Source: Frankia sp. R82 (lineage in GTDB: Bacteria; Actinomycetota; Actinomycetes; Frankiales; Frankiaceae). From it: 52,270 nt of DNA. The DNA is taken from the NCBI RefSeq assembly GCF_023716925.1, contig NZ_JAMQQG010000286.1, positions 1 to 52,270 of the forward strand, read 5' to 3'. The notes under the pieces were generated by a model. It did not search any database and was not told the DNA's origin. It saw only the letters and a program-made list of their open reading frames with translations. Shown here in pieces: positions 28,857 through 38,845 of this stretch. The translations under genes and the position numbers were made by a program. The stretch's first letter is position 1. The number at the start of each line of letters is the position of its first letter.

Positions 28857-31800
28857 TCAGGACGCCTTCCCGGCCCGACCCGGCCCGGCATCGCCGGACC
28901 CGGACCCGGACCGGTGCCAGTTGGTAATCCAGGCGTCCGGCAGTGCTATCCATTCGCTCTCGGTCGCCACCTGGACCAGGGCGCCGTCGAGGCGTGGCGG
29001 GCGGGTCGGCTCGGTCGTCGGGCAGAGCACCCAGACGGGCCGTCCGCCGGCGCGGGCCCGCTCGGCGAGCGCGAACAGCAGGTCCATGCCGCGGCCGGCG
29101 TAGCGGCCGAAGATGCCGGCGTCGTGCAGCAGCAGCGGCGCCGGTCCACCGTGCGGCCCGGTCCGGCCGGGGGTGTCGATCAGCCCGGCGAGCAGAGGCG
29201 CGGCCCGGTCCCAGGCCGTCCGGACGTATTCGGCGAGGTTGCCAGCGGCGCGGCTGCCCGGCTCGGCGGTGTCGGCGCGCAGGATCGTGGCCCAGGTCGG
29301 CCTGGGCCGGGGGTCGACCTGGGCGTGCAGCGCGTCGAGGAAGACGGCGGCGACGTCAACCGGCTCGGCGGCGAACCGGTGCGGCAGGGCGAGCTCCGCA
29401 CGGGCGGCCAGGTAGCGGCTGCGCCGAACGGTGAGCGCCCGGAACCCGCCGGCCTCGGCGGCGGCGACGAGTCGCTGTTCGGCAAGCGACGCGGCCGCCT
29501 GCTCGGGGCTGTCGTGGACCTGCCGGGCGGGGCGGCTGCCCAGGTTGGTGGGTTGGCGCACCGACGGTGTCGCCCGCGAGCCGAGCCCGGTCGAGGTCAG
29601 CAGGCGATAGGGCGGCACGTAGCCATCGCGGGCCGCGTCCCATTCGAGGACGAACCCGGCGTCCGCCAGGGGGCCGTCGAGCGCGGGATGTGTGGGCAGC
29701 CTGGTCGTCAGCCCAGGGAAGCGGGTGGTGACGCGTTCATGGATGGCCGGCACCTCGAGCAGCGGCCGGTCGGGGCGTTCACCCGGACCGCCCGGCTGTG
29801 CCGGGATCGGAGCCGGCCGGGGTGGCAGCACTCCGGCCTGTGCCAGTCGCAGCGCCCGGACGAGGCCCAGATCGCGCGGGTAGATCTCGAGGCGGGCGTT
29901 GGCGGCGGCGTTACGGGACGCGGCGGCGGCGAGCCGGACGAGACGCTGCTCGTCGAGCGCCGGCAGCCCGGCGAGCCCGTCAATCACCCCCGCGGCATCG
30001 CCCGCCGAACCGGCCTCGTCCGCGTTGCCTGCGTTACCCGCGGCCGGGGCGGCGGCGCGGACGGCTGCGAGCTCCCGCAGCACGGTCGCCGGTGCGGGGA
30101 TCTCCTCGGCCTTCGCCAGCCGGTCCGCGGCTTTGCCGAGGGCGATCGCGTAGGCGAACAGCGCGGGCGCGGTGGGTGTGAGCGGGCCGTCGTCCTCGGC
30201 TGCCTCCAGGGCCACGAGCGTCCGGTCGTAGAACTTCCGGCGCGCGAGGGTGGGCTCGCTGTCCCGGTCGACGGTTTCCAGGGCGGCGCGGACCGTGGCC
30301 GCTCCCAGCGCCCGGCGCTCCGCTGGCGGCCGTCCGCTGCCATGACCGGCCAGGATGGCGGTCACCAGGTCCTCGAAGCCCATCACCCGGCCGGCATCGG
30401 CCAGGATCTCGACCAGCTCGTCGCGGACCGAGCGGACCGCGCGGTCGGCATGCCAGGCCTTGCGGCGCGCGATGAGCACCTGCGCGATCCGGCCCGGCGT
30501 GACCCCGACCCGCTCGGCTACCTGCTGCTGCGGCGCCCACAGGGGCACCTCCGGGAGCCGTCCCTCGCCGTCGGGGAGGCCGAGCAGCAGACGGGTCGCC
30601 TCTCGTTCGGTGGCGTTGCGACCGCCGGGCAGGGCTCGGGGCAGCAACCGGCCGGCCAGCTCCTCGACGGGCATCCGGGCGTAGTCGGCCGCGGCGCCCG
30701 GGGCGTCCGCCGAGGGCGGTTGCTGGCCGGCCGAGCCAGGCTGGTCAGCCGTTGTCTCCGGGGCGGCGCCGGTCGTCGTGCCAGTTCCGGCCGCTGCTGC
30801 TGCGGCGGCGGCGGCGAGGGCGCGGCGCCACTGGCGGATGCGGGACTGCAGTTCCTGGCGGGTCTTCGCACCCGTGCCCGGCAGACTGATGATCTCCTTC
30901 GAGCCCAGGGCGAGCAGGTCGCCGACAATCGTCGCGTTCAGCCGGTGTGCCGCCGAAACCGCCCGCGGCGACAGACCCGCGGCCTCCAGCGGGGTCTCGC
31001 TCGTCGCCACCGCGGCGGCCGCGTCACGGGCCCGTCGCGCGGACTCCTCATCGTTGTCGCCCCCGGCCACCACCGACCCGGGGGCGACAACGAGGGATGC
31101 ACGGCCAGACGGGCCCGCTCCGTCGTGCGCCGCGGGATGAGCGGTGTTCGTCGGCGGGGTCGAGTCGGCGGCGCGGAAGACGGCGTGCCAGGCGTCCCGC
31201 ATGTCCTTCAGCGCCGCGAAGCGCCGGGTGGCATCCCGGTCGAACGCTCGCAGGAAGAAGGAGGTGAGGCCGGCGCGGATCGCGGGGTCGAACGCCTCCG
31301 TCGCCACGGTCGGCGGTCCCTGGGTGAACCGGGCCTCGGCCGAGCCGTCCCCCCACAGCGGCAGCTCACCGGAGGCCATCTCGTGCAGGGTGACGGCCAG
31401 CGCGTAGCGCTCCGCGTGGTCGTCGTAGGTGGTGCGCAGGCCGGTGCCGAGGAACGGGTCCAGGTAGCGCGGGGTTCCGGCGGCGACGTCGCGCACCGAG
31501 TGGTTGGCCAGCGAGAAGTCGATGAGGACGAGCTGGTAGGTGCGGTTCGGCCGGCGCCTGATCACGATGTTGTCGGGCTTCAGGTCGCGGTGGGCGACGC
31601 CCTCGCCGTCCAGGTAGTCGACGGCGCCGAACAGGTAGTCGCTGTAGGTCTCCAGCTCGTCGACCGACAGGCGGCCCTCGCGCAGCTTGCGGGCCACGGT
31701 CTGCTCGCCCGCATGGTCCAGGACGAGGACGGCGCGCCCGCCGATCAGCAGGGTGTCCGGTCGGGCCAGGCGGATCACCCGGGAGTCGCCGAGGCGGCGC

Positions 31801-33746
31801 AGGACCGAGGCCTCATGTGCCAGCCGCGCCGCCCGCTCGTCAGAGAGGGCGACCTTGAGGACCTCGTCGCGGTTGGTCCGCTCGTTGTGCGCGAGGAACG
31901 CCCGGCTGGTCGAGCCGGTGCCGAGGCGCTCGCGCACGCGCCACTCGCCGCCGAGCAGATCGCCGCGCTGGGCCTCCAGGGGGTCGGGCTCCGGCTCGTC
32001 CTGGCCCGGCGGGTTCGTCGGCGACGCCGTCCCCGTTGCGTCCGCGTCGCCGGAGACCCCGGAGTCGCCGGCCGCAGCATCCCCCGCCGCGGAGTTACCG
32101 GCCGCTGCGGCTGAGTCCGGACGGAGCTCCTCCTCCACGAGCACAAGCCAGTCCAGGAATTCACCGACGCTCGCGTGCCGGTCCTCGGGCAGCGGCTGGG
32201 TTGCTCCCGCGACCAGATCGTTCGCGGTCTCGGACAGCGAGTCGACGACCTCGGCGGGATGCAGGGCGCCGGACTGCTCCAGGCGGGCCTTCAGGGCGTT
32301 GGGACCGTCCGCGGGCGGCTGGCCGGTGAGGATGAGGTAGGCCAGTGCGCCCAGGCCGAAGACGTCGATCCCGACCGGGTCCGGAAAGGGCGCGCCGATC
32401 TCGGGTGCCAGGTAGCCGGCGGTGGCCAGCTCCAGATGCGGCAGGAACCGGGCGGCCGGCTCGATCGCCAGCGCCATCGACGTCTTGCTCATCGCGCTGG
32501 TCAGGACGCCCGTACCCGACCCGGAGCCGACGTCGCGGGCCGCGGCCTGCCAGTCGCTGATGACCAGCCGGGGCGCGAGCCAACCCTGCTCGTCGCCGGT
32601 CTGTCGGCTGCTGTGGCGGCCCGAGGGCACGACCAGAACGCTGCGGGCCGCCAGCGCCCGGTGATAGAGGTGGCGGCCGTGCGCGTAGGCGACGGCCTCC
32701 GCCAGCTGGCGGATCATTCCGAGTCGGGTTTCGGCGTTCAGGCGGTCGCCGTAGCGGTCGAGATACTGGTCGAGGCGCAGTTCGTCCGGCCGATGCCGGA
32801 AGATCAGCGCCGGGCCGGCCTCGTGGCTTTCCAGTCCGTCGACCTGAACGATGCCCGGATGGTCGATTCCGTGCAGCACCAGGAACTCGCGGCGGGCGGT
32901 TGCCTCGCGGCTTGCCCGCTCGGCCTCGCCCGCGGCCCGTTCGACGAGGTAGATCCGCACCCGGCGGCGCTCGGAGGCGACCTGGGCATGGGCGGCGTGG
33001 TAGTCCTGCCAGGTAGGGCCCGAGTCGTACGCCGGGAACTCCAGCTGCCAGGAGCCGACCTGCTGGTGGCGGCGGCTTCGCGCGATCCCGACCGCCGGCA
33101 GCAGCTTGGCGAGCGCCTTCGACAGGTCGGGGAGGATCCGCTGCCGCTCGTCGCGCAGGGGCGCGTCCAGCAGACCGGACCAGATCGACGGCAGCGCGTT
33201 CCTGGTGGCGGTGCCCGTGGCCGAAGCGGGGCCGAAGATCCAGTGCAGCTGGTGGTCGGGAAGCTCGACCCGCAGGGTGGGGTTCGACAGGAAGACCGCC
33301 GGTTGGATGAACGGAACCCGGACCCGCCCCTTGCCGTGCGCGCGGCTGGCGTTCTCCAGCAGGGAGCGCAGCTCCTTGGACTTCTGGTTCGCCAGGTGCA
33401 GCGGGTTGTCGAAGATCCGCGGCTGACCGGTGGCACGATGCTGGGTCCAGTTCGACCCCGAGGCGGTCAGCCGCCCGGCCAGGCTTTTGATCTCGATGAG
33501 ATAGACCCCGCCGCGGGCGATGACCAGCAGGTCCACCTCGCGGATGTGCCCGGTCGTCGCGGTGAACGTGAAGTTCGACCAGGCCCGGTAGGGCTCGGCA
33601 TCCGGCAGCAGCGCCCTGACCTGCTCCAGGGCCTCCCGCTCATGCGAGAACTGCGACGCCGTGACCGTCTCCCACCGGCCCTCCCCCTCGCGCACACCGA
33701 CCCCCGCCGTCGTCGCGACGCCCACCCCCAGACGCCGCACCCCCAT
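28857..33746 (-). CDS. pglW: BREX-2 serine/threonine kinase PglW
   Basis: The protein has about 1629 residues and starts at ATG 33746 (a TTG lies three codons upstream; neither has a good ribosome site). A NERD nuclease-like domain is near residues 35-170, with EVDLLVIARGGVYLIEIKS keeping the D...E-K core. A first kinase-like domain (~220-540) has HRALAARSVLV where HRDLKxxN is expected and SDWQA where DFG is expected, so it is a pseudokinase. A second, complete kinase (~600-860) has GTGSTSRAF, HRDLKPDN near 717 and LIDFSLAN. An RpoA-CTD-like helix-hairpin-helix is near 935 (TIVGDLLALGSKEIISLPGTG). A sigma-region-4-like helix-turn-helix is near 1085 (QQVAERVGVTPGRIAQVL). PglW is the first gene of the BREX-2 operon and is thought to control the system by phosphorylation. 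Confidence 0.94.
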   Translation of the reverse strand: MGVRRLGVGVATTAGVGVREGEGRWETVTASQFSHEREALEQVRALLPDAEPYRAWSNFTFTATTGHIREVDLLVIARGGVYLIEIKSLAGRLTASGSNWTQHRATGQPRIFDNPLHLANQKSKELRSLLENASRAHGKGRVRVPFIQPAVFLSNPTLRVELPDHQLHWIFGPASATGTATRNALPSIWSGLLDAPLRDERQRILPDLSKALAKLLPAVGIARSRRHQQVGSWQLEFPAYDSGPTWQDYHAAHAQVASERRRVRIYLVERAAGEAERASREATARREFLVLHGIDHPGIVQVDGLESHEAGPALIFRHRPDELRLDQYLDRYGDRLNAETRLGMIRQLAEAVAYAHGRHLYHRALAARSVLVVPSGRHSSRQTGDEQGWLAPRLVISDWQAAARDVGSGSGTGVLTSAMSKTSMALAIEPAARFLPHLELATAGYLAPEIGAPFPDPVGIDVFGLGALAYLILTGQPPADGPNALKARLEQSGALHPAEVVDSLSETANDLVAGATQPLPEDRHASVGEFLDWLVLVEEELRPDSAAAAGNSAAGDAAAGDSGVSGDADATGTASPTNPPGQDEPEPDPLEAQRGDLLGGEWRVRERLGTGSTSRAFLAHNERTNRDEVLKVALSDERAARLAHEASVLRRLGDSRVIRLARPDTLLIGGRAVLVLDHAGEQTVARKLREGRLSVDELETYSDYLFGAVDYLDGEGVAHRDLKPDNIVIRRRPNRTYQLVLIDFSLANHSVRDVAAGTPRYLDPFLGTGLRTTYDDHAERYALAVTLHEMASGELPLWGDGSAEARFTQGPPTVATEAFDPAIRAGLTSFFLRAFDRDATRRFAALKDMRDAWHAVFRAADSTPPTNTAHPAAHDGAGPSGRASLVVAPGSVVAGGDNDEESARRARDAAAAVATSETPLEAAGLSPRAVSAAHRLNATIVGDLLALGSKEIISLPGTGAKTRQELQSRIRQWRRALAAAAAAAAAGTGTTTGAAPETTADQPGSAGQQPPSADAPGAAADYARMPVEELAGRLLPRALPGGRNATEREATRLLLGLPDGEGRLPEVPLWAPQQQVAERVGVTPGRIAQVLIARRKAWHADRAVRSVRDELVEILADAGRVMGFEDLVTAILAGHGSGRPPAERRALGAATVRAALETVDRDSEPTLARRKFYDRTLVALEAAEDDGPLTPTAPALFAYAIALGKAADRLAKAEEIPAPATVLRELAAVRAAAPAAGNAGNADEAGSAGDAAGVIDGLAGLPALDEQRLVRLAAAASRNAAANARLEIYPRDLGLVRALRLAQAGVLPPRPAPIPAQPGGPGERPDRPLLEVPAIHERVTTRFPGLTTRLPTHPALDGPLADAGFVLEWDAARDGYVPPYRLLTSTGLGSRATPSVRQPTNLGSRPARQVHDSPEQAAASLAEQRLVAAAEAGGFRALTVRRSRYLAARAELALPHRFAAEPVDVAAVFLDALHAQVDPRPRPTWATILRADTAEPGSRAAGNLAEYVRTAWDRAAPLLAGLIDTPGRTGPHGGPAPLLLHDAGIFGRYAGRGMDLLFALAERARAGGRPVWVLCPTTEPTRPPRLDGALVQVATESEWIALPDAWITNWHRSGSGSGDAGPGRAGKAS

Positions 33747-33908
33747 TTGTCGCAATGAGGGAGACTAGACCACTGTTGTACGACCAGAGCGAACTGGTGG
33801 CCACGCTTGGTCGCAATCACCTCCGCACAGGCCATCCGGGTGATTACTGCGCGCAGCACGGGAAGCCGACATCCTGGGCCGTAGGCTGGTGCGGTGGGAG
33901 GTCGTGGG

Positions 33909-35088
33909 GTGGACGGGAGCGCTCAGCCGGTACCGTTTCTGCGCCGGGTGCGGGTACAGGGCTTCCGGTCGATCCGCGACGCGGAGGTGACGTTCGGGCC
34001 GCTGACGGTGCTGCTCGGGCTGAACGGCGCAGGCAAAAGCAACGTTCTGGACGCGGTGCGCTTCGTGGGCGACGCGCTGGCCAGCTCTCCGGGCCAAGCT
34101 GTCACCGACCGCCAGGGCCCTGCCGTGGTGCTTCACCGTGGGCCTTCACCTGCAGGTCCGGGCCGAGTGCACCTCGAGGTACACGTCGAGGTGCGTCCGC
34201 CAACAGGCTCGTCCAGCACCGGTGCCCAGCGGCTGACGGCCCGCTACGCCATCGGGCTTCGGCTTGACGATGCGGCCGAAGCCGAGGCCGGCACGGTGAT
34301 CGAACACGAGGAATGCACGGTCACCAGCGCCGAACCTGGAATGTCAGCGAGCTACCTGGCCCACCACGGCCGGGTTCTTCGCGGTCCTGACCAGTTGATG
34401 GGGCCGGTCGCGGACACCGGCACCCTGGTGCTGCCCGCCGCCGCCCGCTGGCTGCCGTTCGCCCCCGTTCATGCCGCGCTGCGCGGGATGGCGTTCCACG
34501 CCCTGAGCCCGGCCGCGATGCGGCCCGCGCACCCGCGTGCCGCGCAGCTGACCCTGGACCCGGCCGGCGGGCGGCTCGCCGAGATCCTCGACCAGCTCGC
34601 CGCCCGTAACCCGGCCGCGAAACAGCGCGTCGATGACTATCTTGGCGCGATCCTGCCCGGCGCGCTCGGAATCGACACGTTCACCATCGACCAGTACCAG
34701 ACCGTCCGGCTGCGCATGGCCGACCCGACCGCCGAGCAGGGCGTGGCGGTGTTCCCCGCGGTCGCGATGTCCGATGGAACTCTGGCTGCTGCCGGGCTGC
34801 TCACCGCGCTGTTCCAGCCCGGCACCTGGACCGGCGTGGTCCCGCTCGTCGCCGTCGAGGACCCCGAGCTGGGACTGCACGATCGAGCAGGTAGCCGTCC
34901 TCACTCCCACCGCGCCGGCGATCCTCGTCGTGTTCGATGCCGACGACGACTGTCCTGCCGCGCTGGCTCCGACCCTGCTCTCTCGTGCCCAGGCCACCCG
35001 GCCCGACCGGCACATCGCCGTCGTGCTCGCCAACCGCGAGTTCGAGTCCTGGTTTCTCGCCGCCGCGACAAGCAACCAACACAATTAG
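33909..35088 (+). pseudogene. AAA ATPase / DUF4276 pair fused by internal deletion
   Basis: The first part (GTG 33909, after GGGAGG) is a RecF/OLD-like AAA ATPase: FLRRVRVQGFRSIRDAEVTF, Walker A LLGLNGAGKSNVLDAV near residue 40, and Walker B VAVEDPELGLH near 320. Right after GLH (about 34878) the match moves to another frame, which reads IEQVAVLTPTAPAILVVFDA then DDDCPAALAPTLLSRAQATR and LANREFESWFLAAAT. That is the middle of a DUF4276 protein, a family usually encoded directly after such ATPases. The D-loop and switch region of the ATPase and the N-terminus of DUF4276 are missing, and the second piece ends abruptly at 35088. A deletion has therefore fused the two genes out of frame. AAA/DUF4276 pairs resemble known ATPase + TOPRIM-like defence modules. 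This copy is dead. Confidence 0.75.
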
Positions 35089-35289
35089 CACGGTCGGCAT
35101 TTCTCGACACGGCGATATCTGCGCGGTCGCGAGGTGGCACCGACACCGGCGGCGGATTCGTCCTCGTTCTCGGCCCCACAGCCTTGGTCGCCGTGCTCGA
35201 TCTGGCCCGCGCCGCACGCCCACACCGGATGGCCTGCGGGTAGGTCGGAACAGGTCAGCGTGGCGTGAAAGCGCAAGAGGCCCGGAGCG
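35089..35289. other. Gene-free stretch after the AAA/DUF4276 remnant
   Basis: These 201 bp show no convincing coding sequence, repeat or hairpin. They may be further debris of the deleted genes. Confidence 0.4.
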
Positions 35290-35682
35290 CTATGCCAGCC
35301 GCCGGGCGAACCGGTGGTACATCCGTTCGCCGAACCGTTCCGCCTCGTACTCGCTCCCACCATGGCCGGCCGCCAGAAAGGAGCGGTGATGCGCGATCTC
35401 GTGGAAGATCGTGATGATCGCCGTCCGCCTGTCAGTGAGGGCAAGGTCCGACAGTTGGATGAGTGGTCGCCGCCGTGACCCGAGAAGCGGCCGGCCGCCT
35501 CCGTCGTGCGGGCTCGCTCCGAACGCGGGCTGGCCCCGCGGCCCGGGCAGAACACGCACATGTTCGATGTCGTAGCCACGCACGCTCAGGCCGTGCCGAC
35601 CCAGCATCGTCATCACCTGACGGACACTGACCGCCGAAGCAACCTTTCCCGTTGACCGTCCTCGTACGGCCTGATTCTCCAT
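35290..35682 (-). CDS. Small HExxH metallopeptidase-like protein
   Basis: The 130-residue protein contains TIFHEIAHHRSF, a zincin HExxH motif, followed by GGSEYEAERFGERMYHRFA. The downstream Glu in EYEAERF could be the third zinc ligand. This layout resembles ImmA/IrrE-like mini-peptidases but the similarity is only at the motif. It has no signal peptide or membrane segment. It starts at ATG 35682 without a strong ribosome site. It is transcribed away from the XRE-ATPase operon with 200 bp between starts. ImmA/IrrE peptidases often cleave a neighbouring XRE regulator, so the XRE domain of the divergent gene is an obvious candidate target (inference). Confidence 0.6.
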   Translation of the reverse strand: MENQAVRGRSTGKVASAVSVRQVMTMLGRHGLSVRGYDIEHVRVLPGPRGQPAFGASPHDGGGRPLLGSRRRPLIQLSDLALTDRRTAIITIFHEIAHHRSFLAAGHGGSEYEAERFGERMYHRFARRLA

Positions 35683-35882
35683 TGCACACCCCGCAACCAG
35701 TCACAGTTTCCGTTGAACTGGACCGAGTGCAGCAGGATGAATATTGACCGGTCGATGGCTACGGATGAACCCGGCGGAAGCCGGAAGCGGCTAACGATGC
35801 CAGATCCCTGACCTGCACGATGACGCGCGGCGGCGCGTGCTCGTATGCTGTCCCGGAACGTCCGAGGCGGGGGGCCGGAGGG

Positions 35883-38150
<2,268 letters not shown>

Positions 38151-38209
38151 CCATCCAGCACGCCTCCGGGCGGGCCGATGCGGGACAGCAGACCCGCGAA
38201 AGGGAAACC

Positions 38210-38845
38210 GTGGCCGACGACGATCTCACCCCCTCCGACGGAGCCGTCCTACTCGCCCTGATGGCGGAGGCCCGCGCGATGCTCAACACCGAGCTCTTCG
38301 AGCTCTACGGCATCGACGTCCGCAAGCCTCAGCGGGACAAGCTCAACCGGCTGCGGCTGCTGCGCAGCGTGCGCTCCCGTCGCACCTATCAGCATGACCT
38401 GGACGAGAAGGGCTGGGTGCGGCTCCAGACGCCGGTGGATGTGAGCAGCCCGCGGGCACGGGCCATCGGCGGAGCTCTGCTCGCGGTACACCTGAACCTG
38501 CTCAACCGGGTAGTGCCCCGCAGCGAGTTCGAAAGTCTCGGCGAGATGTTCTCCCGCGCCGCTGTCACCCCGACGCGCCGGCCGGGAAACCTGGAGATCC
38601 GGCTGCGCGGTGCCTACACGGCACTCACCGCGGAGCCCGGGGGTTGGGTGTCACTGACCAGAATCCGACCGTTCTTCACCGACGTCGCGCCGGCCGACCT
38701 CGATGCGGCGCTGGTCATTCTCAGCCGGGGCGGCGACGTCAACCTCGTCCCGGAGAACAACCAGAAGATGCTCACCGACGCCGACTGGGCCGCGTCGGTG
38801 AGCATCGGCGGTCAGGACAAGCATCTGCTCGCCATCGGAGTGTGA
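38210..38845 (+). CDS. Small winged-helix-like protein of the ATPase operon
   Basis: The 211-residue protein lies between the two ATPases. I start it at GTG 38210, preceded by AAAGGGA. A GTG at 38147, overlapping the previous stop as GTGA, would add 21 low-complexity residues. The N-terminal half is helical (LTPSDGAVLLALMAEARAML; ELYGIDVRKPQRDKLNRLRL) and looks like one HTH. The C-terminus (GGWVSLTRIRPFFTDVAPAD to LVPENNQKMLTDADWAASVS, then IGGQDKHLLAIG) looks like a second winged helix. No enzymatic motif is visible. Its stop overlaps the next start (TGATG), so it is translationally coupled to the AAA-HerA protein and is probably its partner or adaptor. I do not recognise a named family. Confidence 0.7.
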   Translation: MADDDLTPSDGAVLLALMAEARAMLNTELFELYGIDVRKPQRDKLNRLRLLRSVRSRRTYQHDLDEKGWVRLQTPVDVSSPRARAIGGALLAVHLNLLNRVVPRSEFESLGEMFSRAAVTPTRRPGNLEIRLRGAYTALTAEPGGWVSLTRIRPFFTDVAPADLDAALVILSRGGDVNLVPENNQKMLTDADWAASVSIGGQDKHLLAIGV

